Shown one piece after another: positions 8,850-17,255 of a stretch of 64,000 bases of DNA. Position 1 is the first letter of the stretch. Every line of letters starts with the position of its first letter. The position numbers and the translations under genes were made by a program. The notes under the pieces are model-generated. The model ran no database searches. It was not told the origin of the DNA and saw nothing but the letters and a program-made list of their open reading frames with translations. Source of the stretch: Chryseobacterium sp. BLS98 (GTDB taxonomy: Bacteria > Bacteroidota > Bacteroidia > Flavobacteriales > Weeksellaceae); assembly GCF_001045445.1 (NCBI RefSeq), contig NZ_LFNF01000005.1, positions 434,001 to 498,000 on the forward strand, written 5' to 3'.

Positions 8850-9788
8850 TCATGAGCGGAATTCCATAGGAGTAAAAGAAGTTTTTCTTTTAAAGAAATT
8901 GGAAAAATGGGCAATTTCTTCAAAACCCAGTGCATAGGATATTTCGGAAACATTCCATTTTGTTTGTTTTAAAAGAATTTTAGCTTCCTGGATCACGCGG
9001 TCAGCAATAAATTCCGTAGTCGTTTTTCCGGTACTTTCCCTAAGCTTTTTATTCAGGTAATTTACATGAACGGCCAGCCGGTCTGCATAATCTTTTGCCG
9101 TTTTCAGTTCCAGTCTCTGATCTGAAGACTCGATTGGAAACTGTCTTTCCAGAAGCTCGATGAATAACGAAACCACTCTTAATGAAGCATCATTTGAAGC
9201 GGAGAGTTTTGCTGCAGGTTGCAGCTTCTGTCCGTAATGAATCAGCTCCAGAACGTAGTTCCGGATTAAGTCATATTTAAAAATATAATCGGATGCTATT
9301 TCCTTTTTTATTTTTGTAAACAAAATTTCTATTTCATCTGCCAGCTCATCATTAATTTCAAACACAGGGATATTTCCCGGCTGAAAAATCGGCAGGTCTT
9401 CCAGTGAAAACCGTGATTGCGCCTTAATGAAAAAATCTTCTGTAAATACACAGAAACTTCCCGACTGATCGGGATCTTCGGGTACCCAATGATAAGGAAC
9501 TTTTGGAGTTGCAAATAACAAAGCATTTTTTTTGATTGCGATGACTTTATCAGCATATTCTGCCCTGTTCTTTCCCCTGATCAGGCTTATTTTATAGTAT
9601 TTCCTCCTGTTATAAGGCATTTCTGCAGTAGTCTTCACTCTTTCAATAGTCTGCCGGATATCAAACACATTAAAATGCCCGATATCTTTATGAAGTCCTT
9701 TCGGAAAAATACTTTCAAGATCTTTTCCCAGTTTGGCCGTCATCTCTTTATAAAAATCTTCAAGGGAGGTATGAGTGATTTTTTCCAT
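8850..9788 (-). CDS. AraC-family transcriptional regulator
   Basis: 312 residues. The N-terminal half is a cupin-like sensory domain and the last 100 or so residues hold two helix-turn-helix units. The C-terminus (NVSEISYALGFEEIAHFSNFF, written here only as its hallmark, then FTPMEF) is the second AraC HTH. It resembles the regulator at 24589-25503 in architecture and wording of the C-terminus, so the two look like paralogs. It sits directly upstream of and codirectional with the SDR gene, its likely target. A TATATTTG -7 element at 9816-9809 lies about 20 nt before the ATG, though no good -33 box is visible. Confidence 0.9.
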   Translation of the reverse strand: MEKITHTSLEDFYKEMTAKLGKDLESIFPKGLHKDIGHFNVFDIRQTIERVKTTAEMPYNRRKYYKISLIRGKNRAEYADKVIAIKKNALLFATPKVPYHWVPEDPDQSGSFCVFTEDFFIKAQSRFSLEDLPIFQPGNIPVFEINDELADEIEILFTKIKKEIASDYIFKYDLIRNYVLELIHYGQKLQPAAKLSASNDASLRVVSLFIELLERQFPIESSDQRLELKTAKDYADRLAVHVNYLNKKLRESTGKTTTEFIADRVIQEAKILLKQTKWNVSEISYALGFEEIAHFSNFFKRKTSFTPMEFRS

Positions 9789-9933
9789 AACTGACTATTT
9801 GTAAAATTCAAATATACAAAGTTAACCAGATTGAAGCAGAAAAAATATTTTTACATTTTTCTACCTCATGTGATATACCTATACATATTTTTCTTACCTT
9901 AGTTTTAAACTAACTCATTAAAAATCAAAACTT

Positions 9934-10095
9934 ATGAAAAATCAAAATTTAGCAAAAGGAAAAAAACTGAACAAAAAGCAATTAAGAAGCATTACTGGTG
10001 GATTAATGGACTGTATTGATCCCATGACCGGTGCCTGCAGCAAAATATCAATAGGCTGTGCACAGCTGCAATGCAGACCAGGGATAGAACCTTAA
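9934..10095 (+). CDS. Double-glycine leader peptide, bacteriocin-like (53 aa)
   Basis: 53-residue gene too short for ordinary ORF cut-offs. The lysine-rich leader ends in the export signal LNKKQLRSITGG (residues 12-23). This leader type is processed by C39-peptidase ABC exporters and is common in small Chryseobacterium bacteriocin-like proteins. The predicted 30-residue mature part has four cysteines (27, 35, 42, 47) in a loop-forming arrangement and ends GIEP. No modification enzyme or exporter lies beside it; the only C39 exporter in the window is at 31307-33517. A strong terminator follows 15 nt after the stop, so it is a single-gene transcript. Function (antibacterial, signalling or other) is not shown. 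Confidence 0.8.
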   Translation: MKNQNLAKGKKLNKKQLRSITGGLMDCIDPMTGACSKISIGCAQLQCRPGIEP

Positions 10096-10105
10096 TAAAA
10101 AATTA

Positions 10106-10137
10106 AAAGAGCCATTCTGTATAAGGATGGCTTTTTT
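10106..10137 (+). terminator. Terminator of the small peptide gene
   Basis: AGCCAT (10110-10115) and ATGGCT (10127-10132) form the stem, preceded by A residues and followed by TTTTT. Confidence 0.75.
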
Positions 10138-10216
10138 AGGAGTGATAAAAAAGGAAAAATGCTCCAGAGATTATCCCTAAAGCATTTTTCTATTACAAAC
10201 TAACTTTAATATTTTC

Positions 10217-11308
10217 TTATACGTTGAATCTAAAATGCATGATGTCGCCATCCTGAACGATATATTCTTTACCTTCTACAGAAAGCTTTCCGGCTTCTTT
10301 AACTTTTACTTCGGAGCCATAGTTAATATAATCGTTATATTTGATTACTTCTGCGCGGATGAATCCTTTTTCGAAATCTGTGTGGATTACTCCCGCAGCC
10401 TGTGGAGCGGTCCATCCCTGCCCGATTGTCCATGCTCTCACTTCTTTCACTCCAGCCGTAAAATAGGTCTGAAGTTTCAATAAGTCGTAAGCTTTTCTGA
10501 TCAGACGGTTAACGCCAGGCTCAGTAAGTCCCAGCTCTTCAAGGAAGATTTCTCTTTCTTCAAAAGTTTCCAGCTCATTGATATCTGCTTCAATCTGGGC
10601 TGCCAGAACAACAATCTCTGCGCCTTCACTTTTAGCCATAGCTTCTATTTTTCCTATCCATTCGTTACCGTTTTTGATAGAATTTTCGTCTACATTACAA
10701 ACATACAGCACAGGCTTTTTGGTTAAAAGCTGGATATCATCAATAATAGGCTGAGTCAGGTCGTTTACAGGAAATTCTCTTGCATTTTTACCGTCTTCAA
10801 TAAATTTTTCCAGGCTTTGAAGTGTTTCGTAAACAAGAATATCGTCTTTTTTACCTGACTTAATGAATTTTTTGGCTTTTTCTACAGCTTTTCCGACAGT
10901 TTCAAGATCTTTAAGCTGTAATTCGATGTCGATAATCTCTTTATCTCTCAGCGGATCTACAGAACCTTCAACGTGGATGATATTTCCATTATCAAAGCAT
11001 CTTAAAACATGGATAATGGCTTCACATTCGCGGATATTGGCAAGAAACTGGTTTCCCAATCCTTCTCCTTTGCTGGCTCCTTTTACAAGACCTGCAATAT
11101 CAACGATTTCAACTACAGCGGGCAATACTCTCTCCGGATTCACTATTTTTTCAAGCTCAAATAATCTCTGATCCGGTACTGATACCGTTCCTAAGTTCGG
11201 CTCTATGGTACAGAAAGGATAGTTTGCGGACTGTGCTTTAGCATTGCTTAAGCAGTTAAAAAGAGTTGATTTACCTACATTCGGAAGGCCTACAATTCCA
11301 CATTTCAT
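10217..11308 (-). CDS. ychF: Redox-regulated ATPase YchF (Obg-like)
   Basis: 363 residues, the standard length. The P-loop GLPNVGKS is at residues 7-14 and G3 reads DIAGLVKGASKGEGLG. The G4 position has NVDE instead of NKxD, which explains why this family prefers ATP over GTP. A coiled-coil insert precedes a C-terminal TGS domain (from about residue 280: FTAGVKEVRAWTIGQG, ending DGDIMHFRFNV). YchF binds ribosomes and is linked to translation and oxidative-stress control. It is a single gene, separated from ferritin by the latter's terminator. Confidence 0.97.
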   Translation of the reverse strand: MKCGIVGLPNVGKSTLFNCLSNAKAQSANYPFCTIEPNLGTVSVPDQRLFELEKIVNPERVLPAVVEIVDIAGLVKGASKGEGLGNQFLANIRECEAIIHVLRCFDNGNIIHVEGSVDPLRDKEIIDIELQLKDLETVGKAVEKAKKFIKSGKKDDILVYETLQSLEKFIEDGKNAREFPVNDLTQPIIDDIQLLTKKPVLYVCNVDENSIKNGNEWIGKIEAMAKSEGAEIVVLAAQIEADINELETFEEREIFLEELGLTEPGVNRLIRKAYDLLKLQTYFTAGVKEVRAWTIGQGWTAPQAAGVIHTDFEKGFIRAEVIKYNDYINYGSEVKVKEAGKLSVEGKEYIVQDGDIMHFRFNV

Positions 11309-11450
11309 ATTGTAAAATTCAAAGTTTAATATTCAATGATGCTGTTCAGCTTACAGGTTAAAGTCTGATGTTTAAAGTTTATTCTTTATCAGCTTCGGAC
11401 CACTGAACTTTCAGCCTGCAAAGATAGTGATTTTAAAGGGAGTTTCATAA

Positions 11451-11482
11451 TAAAAAAAATCTGCCAGTATTTGGCAGATTTT
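11451..11482 (-). terminator. Terminator of the ferritin gene
   Basis: AAATCTGCCA (11457-11466) pairs with TGGCAGATTT (11472-11481) around a 5-nt loop. On the minus strand the hairpin is followed by a T tract (positions 11459-11452). Confidence 0.85.
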
Positions 11483-11511
11483 GAATAATTTTTTGTTCAC
11501 CCATTTGGTTT

Positions 11512-12063
11512 TTATGGGTTATCTCCGGTAGCATCCTGTGCCAAAGGCACGTCGTTGGGAGCTTCCTGTAATGTTTTATCTAAAGTGAATAAAGATTCAT
11601 CCGTAGCACGGTCACCCCCTGCAATTTTCAGTTTATCGATGAGGTTGCTGGCTAATGTTTCTTCTTCAATCTGTTCCTGTACAAACCACTGCATAAAGTT
11701 CCAGGTGGCCCAGTCTTTTTCTTCCAGTGCCAGGTCTACAATTCTGTAAATGGCTGTAGTATTGTCAACTTCGTGTTTAAAGACACCGTCAAAACATGCT
11801 GTTAAAGATTCAGGATCTGCAGGAGGAGCCGGGATAGCTTCTACTTTTGGTTTCCCTCCTCTGTTGAGCACGTATTCCATAAATTTAATAGAATGATTTC
11901 TTTCTTCCTGGGCATGTCTGTAAAGGAAATTGGCAATTCCCTGATATCCTTTATCGTCTGCCCAGATCCCGTAAGATAAAAAAACATGCGACGCGTGAAT
12001 TTCTTTGTTCATTTGATCGCTTAATGCTTTTTCAATAGTCGGGGAAAGTCTGTTGGTATTCAT
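11512..12063 (-). CDS. ftn: Ferritin
   Basis: 183-residue bacterial non-haem ferritin, an iron storage cage subunit. The four-helix bundle carries the ferroxidase ligands: Glu in MNKEIHASHVF, the pair EERNHSIKF (E-E-x-x-H), Glu in FKHEVDNT and the later QEQIEEETLA. The final 30 residues after KLKIAGGD are a low-complexity acidic/proline tail. The N-terminus MNTNRLSPTIEKALSDQMNKE is typical of the family. It is a single gene with its own terminator. Regulation by iron or peroxide is likely for the family, but I saw no clear operator. Confidence 0.95.
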   Translation of the reverse strand: MNTNRLSPTIEKALSDQMNKEIHASHVFLSYGIWADDKGYQGIANFLYRHAQEERNHSIKFMEYVLNRGGKPKVEAIPAPPADPESLTACFDGVFKHEVDNTTAIYRIVDLALEEKDWATWNFMQWFVQEQIEEETLASNLIDKLKIAGGDRATDESLFTLDKTLQEAPNDVPLAQDATGDNP

Positions 12064-12207
12064 AATGATATATTTTTTGGTGATTATGGAAATAATAATG
12101 CAAAAATGATTCCGTCCGGAGTTTATTTTTAACTATTTACTTTAAATTTCATTTATATAGAACTGATCTCCATTCATTTAAGCTAATAATTTATAGTTAT
12201 TCTAAAA

Positions 12208-12240
12208 TAAAAACCAGTTCTTTTTCTGAACCGGTTTTCC
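12208..12240 (-). terminator. Terminator of the GH10-like lipoprotein gene
   Basis: Arms AAACCAGTTC (12211-12220) and GAACCGGTTT (12228-12237) pair with one G.U wobble on the minus strand, followed there by TTTTATTTT. It lies 25 nt past the stop codon at 12262. Confidence 0.75.
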
Positions 12241-12261
12241 TTATTCTATTGAATTAATTTT

Positions 12262-13863
12262 TTATTTAACTTTCCTTGCCATGTAGTCGCTTTCATTTCC
12301 AAGTCTGTCCACTGCTTTTATAGCAACTGCATTCAGTTTTCTGCCGCCTTTAGATTTCGGAATGTCTCTTGAAAGGTTGTCCAATGTAAGGATTTCTGTT
12401 TCCCAGACTCCGTTATATTGAGTGAAAAGAATCCATTGGAAGACGTTTCCGATGTTTTTTGTGCTCCAGCTTGCCTGAATAAAGCTTCCGTTATCTTTTG
12501 TAAATAAAGTCGGGGTTTGTAATGGAATGGCTTTTATCCATGGCGTTTTCGGAACTAATGCTTTTTCGCTGTAAGGTCCGTTTTTCAGGGTCGGCAACAT
12601 GTTGACATTTTTCGTTAGTCCCGCAATGCTCCAATGGATTTCCCCGGCTTCATTCTTTAAAACCTTTCTGGAAATCTCAATCTGATTTTTAATTTCTGTC
12701 GGGCGGTCTGATACTTTAATTTCAACGGTATTAAGTCCCGGCCAGAGATGGCGGTTCATTGTGTTTTCAGATTTCCACCAGTTCAGCAACGCTTCAAAGC
12801 CCTGACCCTGAGCATCGATAGGCCAATAAAGCTGTGGAGAAAAATAATCGATCCAGCCTTTATTCAGCCATAATTTTGCATCTGCGTATAATTCGTCGTA
12901 TTGAGAAGATCCCACAATTCCTGCAGGATATCCGGGTTTCCATATTCCGAACGGGCTGATTCCAAATTTAACATAATCTTTCTCAGCGTGGATTTCTTTA
13001 TAAATCCTTTCTACAAATTTATTGACGTTATCTCTTCTCCAGTCTGCCCTGGATAGTGTTCCGCCATTTCTCAAGTATTCGTTCCAGGTTGCATTATCGG
13101 GAAAATCCGCTCCTCTGTTGTAGGTAGCATAAGGATAAAAATAATCATCAAAATGGATGGCATCAATGTCATATCTTTTCACAATATCTTTTACAACATT
13201 GGAAACATGGCCCTGTGTTTTAGGGTTAGCCGGGTCGAACCAATACATTCCGTTCTTTAATCTGACAACAATATCAGAAAGCTTATTAACCATAGACAGG
13301 CTGTTTACCGCTCCTCCATTGGTATGATGGGCACGGTAAGGGTTTAGCCATACATGAAGCTCCAAACCTCTTTTATGGGCTTCTTCTATCCAGAACTGAA
13401 GAGGATCATAGTTTGGGTAAGGGGCGGTTCCTGTTTGCCCGGTCAGAAAGTATGACCATGGTTCTATATTACTTGTATAGAGAGCATCTGCAGAAGGTCT
13501 GATCTGGAAAATTGCCGCATTGAAATTATTATCTTTCAACATATCGAGCATACTGATGGCTTCTGCTTTCTGCTGATCAACCGTTAAATTATTTCTTGAA
13601 GGCCAGTTGATATTGGCTACACTGGCGATCCAGGCTCCACGAAATTCTCTTTTAACCTCCGGAAGAACTGTTCTGAAGTTTTCATCATCCGGCGATACTG
13701 GCGTTACAGGTTTTACTGTGGTAACCGGATCTTTTGGTTTTGTGATATTGCTGGTATGCTTGGCTGGTGTTGTTTTTATCGTATTGTTCTGTACGGAGCA
13801 TGAATTACTTATTGAAATGGCAACTCCTAAAAGACAGATTATTTTTATATTGATTATTTTCAT
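12262..13863 (-). CDS. Family 10-like glycosyl hydrolase lipoprotein (GHL10/DUF187)
   Basis: 533 residues. The N-terminus is a lipoprotein signal ending in SNSC (Cys about residue 22), followed by a Thr/Pro/Lys-rich linker to about residue 60. From EFRGAWIASVANINWPS onward it matches the GHL10 type of TIM-barrel glycosidase-like proteins, with the acidic strands DAIHFDDYFYPY and WIDYFSPQLYWPID. The last 90 or so residues (IPLQTPTLFTKDN... onwards) look like a fibronectin-type module. Members of this family act on cell-wall or surface glycans; the substrate is unknown here. It should sit in the outer membrane, facing periplasm or surface. Single gene. Confidence 0.88.
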   Translation of the reverse strand: MKIINIKIICLLGVAISISNSCSVQNNTIKTTPAKHTSNITKPKDPVTTVKPVTPVSPDDENFRTVLPEVKREFRGAWIASVANINWPSRNNLTVDQQKAEAISMLDMLKDNNFNAAIFQIRPSADALYTSNIEPWSYFLTGQTGTAPYPNYDPLQFWIEEAHKRGLELHVWLNPYRAHHTNGGAVNSLSMVNKLSDIVVRLKNGMYWFDPANPKTQGHVSNVVKDIVKRYDIDAIHFDDYFYPYATYNRGADFPDNATWNEYLRNGGTLSRADWRRDNVNKFVERIYKEIHAEKDYVKFGISPFGIWKPGYPAGIVGSSQYDELYADAKLWLNKGWIDYFSPQLYWPIDAQGQGFEALLNWWKSENTMNRHLWPGLNTVEIKVSDRPTEIKNQIEISRKVLKNEAGEIHWSIAGLTKNVNMLPTLKNGPYSEKALVPKTPWIKAIPLQTPTLFTKDNGSFIQASWSTKNIGNVFQWILFTQYNGVWETEILTLDNLSRDIPKSKGGRKLNAVAIKAVDRLGNESDYMARKVK

Positions 13864-13956
13864 AATTACAAAAATAGCTCAATTTTTTAAAACCCGTCAA
13901 AAGAACCTTATATATAGTATGACAATAATTTCTCTTAGTTTAATACTATTTTAAAA

Positions 13957-13984
13957 TAAAATTCCCACTACAATGAGTGGGAAA
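13957..13984 (-). terminator. Terminator of the Cys-rich peptide gene
   Basis: TTCCCACT (13962-13969), a 6-nt loop, then AGTGGGAA (13976-13983). On the minus strand it is followed by TTTTATTTT. It lies about 44 nt past the stop at 14027. Confidence 0.75.
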
Positions 13985-14026
13985 TGATATTAAATTTAAA
14001 GCCAAAAGCAAGTATTTAAGTATTAA

Positions 14027-14242
14027 CTAACATAATGCTGCTGCCATACTTGAAGCTTTTTGACAATCTCCATTTGGATCTGTATAACAAGATTGGCTAC
14101 CCTGTCTATTAGAGCAAGATACACATCGTTTGCAACCACTGCCTCCTCCATCACTTCCTTCACAACAAGCTTCATCAAGATCCCCTCCATTACCTGTAAT
14201 GCTTTTTAAGTAAACTCTCGAAATTTTTTTCAAATTTTTCAT
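14027..14242 (-). CDS. Cysteine-rich double-glycine leader peptide, bacteriocin-like (71 aa)
   Basis: 71 residues. The leader MKNLKKISRVYLKSITGNGG is the Chryseobacterium bacteriocin-type signal with GNGG in place of GG. The mature part is about 51 residues with eight cysteines, glycine- and serine-rich, so it could form four disulfides or carry thioether bridges. It has its own near-perfect promoter and its own terminator, with no modification or export gene adjacent. Export by the C39 exporter at 31307-33517, or by another elsewhere, is inferred from the leader type. The activity is unknown. Confidence 0.8.
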   Translation of the reverse strand: MKNLKKISRVYLKSITGNGGDLDEACCEGSDGGGSGCKRCVSCSNRQGSQSCYTDPNGDCQKASSMAAALC

Positions 14243-14271
14243 ATTTATAATAGTTTTTTAAAATTAGATTA

Positions 14272-14302
14272 CAAATATATAAATTATTCCATACCACACA
14301 AA
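14272..14302 (-). promoter_or_regulatory. Predicted promoter of the Cys-rich peptide gene
   Basis: On the minus strand TTTG (14302-14299), a 19-nt spacer and TATATTTG (14279-14272) match the Bacteroidota consensus at every position. Transcription would begin about 25 nt upstream of the ATG. Confidence 0.75.
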
Positions 14303-14365
14303 TAATTTAATAACTAATTAAAAATTATCACAAATAACTGAAAAATCTATCTTCCTAAATTCAAC

Positions 14366-14390
14366 AAAAAAGCCCCGAAAAATTTGGGGC
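14366..14390 (-). terminator. Terminator of typA
   Basis: GCCCC (14372-14376) pairs with GGGGC (14386-14390); the minus strand continues into TTTTTT (14371-14366). Confidence 0.8.
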
Positions 14391-14417
14391 CTTTCTAAAT
14401 ATATATATAAGAATTTC

Positions 14418-16223
14418 TTATGCTTTTGCTGATCTTTCCACTCTTTTTCTTTCTTCTTCGGAAAGGAGTTTCTTTCTCATTCTGATGAAGTTTGGAGTTA
14501 CTTCAATGGCTTCATCACCCTGGATGTATTCCATACATTCTTCCAGTGAGAATAAGATTTTAGGTGCAACACCGGTATCTTTATCTTTTCCTGAAGCTCT
14601 CATGTTGTTCAGCTGTTTTGCCTCCACGATGTTTACTACCAGATCTCCAGGTTTGTTTTGTTCACCGATGATCATCCCTGCATAGATTTCCTCTCCCGGA
14701 TCAACGAAGAATTTACCTCTGTCCTGTAGTTTAGCAATAGAATATTCTGTAGCAGGACCTTGCGTTTTGCTGATCAATACCCCGTTGTTTCTTCCAGGGA
14801 TTGCTCCTTTGAAAGGCTTATACTCTGTGAAACGGTGTGCCATGATAGCTTCACCTGCAGTAGCTGTCAACATCTGAGAACGTAGTCCGATCAAACCTCT
14901 TGAAGGAATTTCGAATTCCATATGCTGCATTTCACCTTTAGTTTCCATAATGTGAAGATCACCCTTTCTCTGAGTTGCCAGATCGATCACTCTTGAAGCA
15001 TATTCTTCAGGAACGTCAACAACCAAAGATTCGTAAGGCTCACATTTCTCACCATCAATTTCTCTCAGGATAACCTGTGGCTGACCGATGGTCATTTCGT
15101 AACCTTCTCTTCTCATTGTTTCGATCAAAACCGATAAGTGAAGAATACCTCTACCGAAAACAAGGAAAGTATTGGCATCATCAGTCTGCTGAACTCTTAA
15201 TGCAAGGTTTTTCTCAAGTTCTTTTGTCAATCTTTCTTTCAGGTGGTTGGAAGTTACATATTTACCGTCTTTTCCGAAGAAAGGTGAATTGTTGATAGAA
15301 AACGTCATGTTCAATGTAGGCTCATCAATTGCAGTTCTTTCCAATGGTTCAGGATTTTCAAGATCTACGAATGAATCCCCGATCTGGAAGGAATCGAAAC
15401 CAACAACAGCACAGATATCTCCTGCCTGTACTTCAGTTACTTTTTTCTTTCCTAAACCTTCGAAAACATAAAGTTCCTTTACTTTTCCTTTTACCACTTT
15501 TCCGTCTGCCTGCGCAAGACCAATCCATTGAGATTCTTTAAGTTCACCTCTTGTTACTTTCCCGATTGCAATTCTTCCTAAGAATGAAGAATAATCAAGG
15601 GAAGTGATCTGCATCTGAAGGTTACCTTCTGTTACTTTCGGTGCAGGAACATATTGTAAGATCCCATCTAATAATGGTAAAATATCTTCAGTTTGCTCTA
15701 ATGAAGTGTTGAACCAACCTTGTTTTGAAGATCCGTAGAACGTTGGAAAATCCAACTGCTCTTCCGTAGCTTCAAGGTTGAAAAATAAGTCAAATACCTG
15801 ATCGTGAACCTCATCCGGACGGCAGTTTGGCTTATCTACTTTATTGATCACCACCAAAGGTCTAAGTCCTAATTCCAATGCTTTCTGAAGTACGAATCTT
15901 GTCTGAGGCATTGGTCCTTCAAAGGCATCAACCAATAGAATTACCCCATCCGCCATTTTCAAAACTCTTTCTACCTCACCCCCGAAATCGGCGTGACCAG
16001 GAGTATCAATTACATTAATCTTAGTGTCTTTATAGGTAACAGAAATATTTTTGGATAAGATCGTAATCCCTCTTTCTCTTTCAAGGTCATTGTTATCCAT
16101 TATTAATTCTCCACTTTCCTGATTTTCTCTGAAAATGTTTGTAGCATGAATAATCTTGTCAACCAAAGTCGTCTTCCCGTGGTCAACGTGTGCGATAATC
16201 GCAATATTTCTAATGTTTTGCAT
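14418..16223 (-). CDS. typA: Translational GTPase TypA/BipA
   Basis: 601 residues, the usual length. G1 is AHVDHGKTT (residues 11-19), the switch I segment contains ERERGITI, G3 is DTPGHADFGGEV and G4 is NKVD. EF-Tu domain 2, an EF-G-like domain III/V and the BipA-specific C-terminal domain follow (MRASGKDKD, ending in a basic tail). BipA is a ribosome-associated GTPase involved in 50S assembly and stress adaptation. It is a single gene. TATTTTTG at 16249-16242 on the minus strand is a candidate -7 box 18 nt before the ATG. Confidence 0.97.
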   Translation of the reverse strand: MQNIRNIAIIAHVDHGKTTLVDKIIHATNIFRENQESGELIMDNNDLERERGITILSKNISVTYKDTKINVIDTPGHADFGGEVERVLKMADGVILLVDAFEGPMPQTRFVLQKALELGLRPLVVINKVDKPNCRPDEVHDQVFDLFFNLEATEEQLDFPTFYGSSKQGWFNTSLEQTEDILPLLDGILQYVPAPKVTEGNLQMQITSLDYSSFLGRIAIGKVTRGELKESQWIGLAQADGKVVKGKVKELYVFEGLGKKKVTEVQAGDICAVVGFDSFQIGDSFVDLENPEPLERTAIDEPTLNMTFSINNSPFFGKDGKYVTSNHLKERLTKELEKNLALRVQQTDDANTFLVFGRGILHLSVLIETMRREGYEMTIGQPQVILREIDGEKCEPYESLVVDVPEEYASRVIDLATQRKGDLHIMETKGEMQHMEFEIPSRGLIGLRSQMLTATAGEAIMAHRFTEYKPFKGAIPGRNNGVLISKTQGPATEYSIAKLQDRGKFFVDPGEEIYAGMIIGEQNKPGDLVVNIVEAKQLNNMRASGKDKDTGVAPKILFSLEECMEYIQGDEAIEVTPNFIRMRKKLLSEEERKRVERSAKA

Positions 16224-16405
16224 GAATGATTTTTACGGGTGCAAAAATAGTGTTTTTTAATGAATAATGAGCAAGAATATGGATTAATTAACAAATTCAT
16301 AATGAGGAAGTTCACCACTCCGCCCTGTTAAAGCTTTAAAATTGAAGTTTTTATAAATTAAATCAATTAAAGTTTAGAATATGCTATTAAACTTTAAAAT
16401 TAATC

Positions 16406-16669
16406 TTAATAATATTTTTTGAAAAAATAAACACATATAGCCTGAACCAAAACTATAATGGCAAATTTTAGTAAAAAAGACATTTTGGCAATTTTATGCC
16501 TGAAAATAAGCATTCCTAAAACTGCTCCCACAGTTCCTCCTATAAAAGTTATTCCTAAAAGTGTGCTTTCCGGGATTCTTCTTTTATGTTTGACTGAAAG
16601 CCTTTTGTCCCATCCAAAAACGATGAACACAAGCAGGTTTAATGTAATTAGGATATATAAAATGATCAT
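16406..16669 (-). CDS. DUF1294 family small membrane protein
   Basis: 87 residues. It carries the DUF1294 pattern: FGWDKRLSV after the first helix, RRIPESTLLGITFIGGTVGA, then GMLIFRHK, and a last hydrophobic helix. There are probably three membrane segments. The function of the family is unknown. It is upstream of and codirectional with typA, with 182 nt between. The paired palindromes of the GIY-YIG region lie just upstream of its start. Confidence 0.88.
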   Translation of the reverse strand: MIILYILITLNLLVFIVFGWDKRLSVKHKRRIPESTLLGITFIGGTVGAVLGMLIFRHKIAKMSFLLKFAIIVLVQAICVYFFKKYY

Positions 16670-16695
16670 AGTACAAAAGTAGTAATTAAATAAAC

Positions 16696-16720
16696 GGTGG
16701 CTTCGAGTGCCTCAGCCACC
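16696..16720. repeat. Palindromic element, copy 1 of an inverted pair
   Basis: A 25-bp element that begins GGTGGCTTCGAGTG and ends CTCAGCCACC. It is itself a hairpin with 7-bp arms GGTGGCT/AGCCACC. It is the exact reverse complement of the element at 16801-16825. Both copies are preceded by TAAA and followed by TTAT. Confidence 0.85.
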
Positions 16721-16800
16721 TTATATTCGTCCTTATGATACAAAATTGTTTTATTTTATTATGAATGTAAACAAAGCTATTTTCCGGCTGTATTTTAAAA

Positions 16801-16825
16801 GGTGGCTGAGGCACTCGAAGCCACC
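16801..16825. repeat. Palindromic element, copy 2 of an inverted pair
   Basis: 25-bp element beginning GGTGGCTGAGGCAC and ending CTCGAAGCCACC, identical to copy 1 on the opposite strand, 80 bp away. Its last base abuts the stop codon of the GIY-YIG gene (16826-16828). The arrangement resembles REP/BIME-type palindromes. Folded together, the two copies would make one long cruciform or RNA stem. Confidence 0.85.
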
Positions 16826-17137
16826 TTATCCTTCAGAAAGTAAGTCTCTGTAAGCTATTGCCAGCTGAGGCAGCAATTTAGGGTGCCCGTTAATCAAAGC
16901 TTCTTTTTTCTTACGACTCCAGCCCTGTACCTGCTTCTCCCGGTAAAAAGCAAGATCAATACGTTCATACTCTTCAAAATAGATAAGTTTAACAGGAAGT
17001 CTTTTTTTCGTATGATTCGAACCCTCGCCTGCCTGATGCTGAAGAATTCTACGTTCAAGATCATTTATACTCCCGGTATAATAACTTCCGTCAGCACATA
17101 ATAAAATATACATCCAGCCCTGGATTTTTTGTTTCAT
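16826..17137 (-). CDS. GIY-YIG nuclease family protein
   Basis: Small single-domain GIY-YIG protein of 103 residues from the ATG at 17137. The motif appears as MYILLCADGSYYTGS (G/W-x-Y-I-L then Y-Y-T-G), followed by the catalytic Arg in NDLERRILQH. Next come HTKKRLPVKLIYFEEY and the Glu in AFYREKQVQGW, ending KKEALINGHP. This is the UvrC-N/YhbQ-like subgroup. The frame is open to 17200, but that start lies in the T tract of the YceI terminator, so I use the inner ATG that begins directly at the domain. The stop codon touches a palindromic element whose inverted partner lies 80 bp further, suggesting the gene and repeats belong together. Confidence 0.88.
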   Translation of the reverse strand: MKQKIQGWMYILLCADGSYYTGSINDLERRILQHQAGEGSNHTKKRLPVKLIYFEEYERIDLAFYREKQVQGWSRKKKEALINGHPKLLPQLAIAYRDLLSEG

Positions 17138-17200
17138 ATTGGCGTTTTCATAAATATAAAAATTTTTATTATTCGGGTGGCTTGATTTTCTCGGATTCAT

Positions 17201-17230
17201 AAAAAAAGCTGCTTTTATAAAAAAGCAGCC
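17201..17230 (-). terminator. Terminator of the YceI gene
   Basis: GCTGCTTTT (17208-17216), a 4-nt loop, and AAAAGCAGC (17221-17229). The minus strand then runs into TTTTTTT (17207-17201). Confidence 0.85.
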
Positions 17231-17255
17231 TTCGTATTGTTTGTATCTAACAAAA

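Noticed and set aside
8753..8953. N-terminal extension of the SDR protein
   Set aside because: It overlaps the end of the AraC gene and precedes the normal SDR start by 67 residues.
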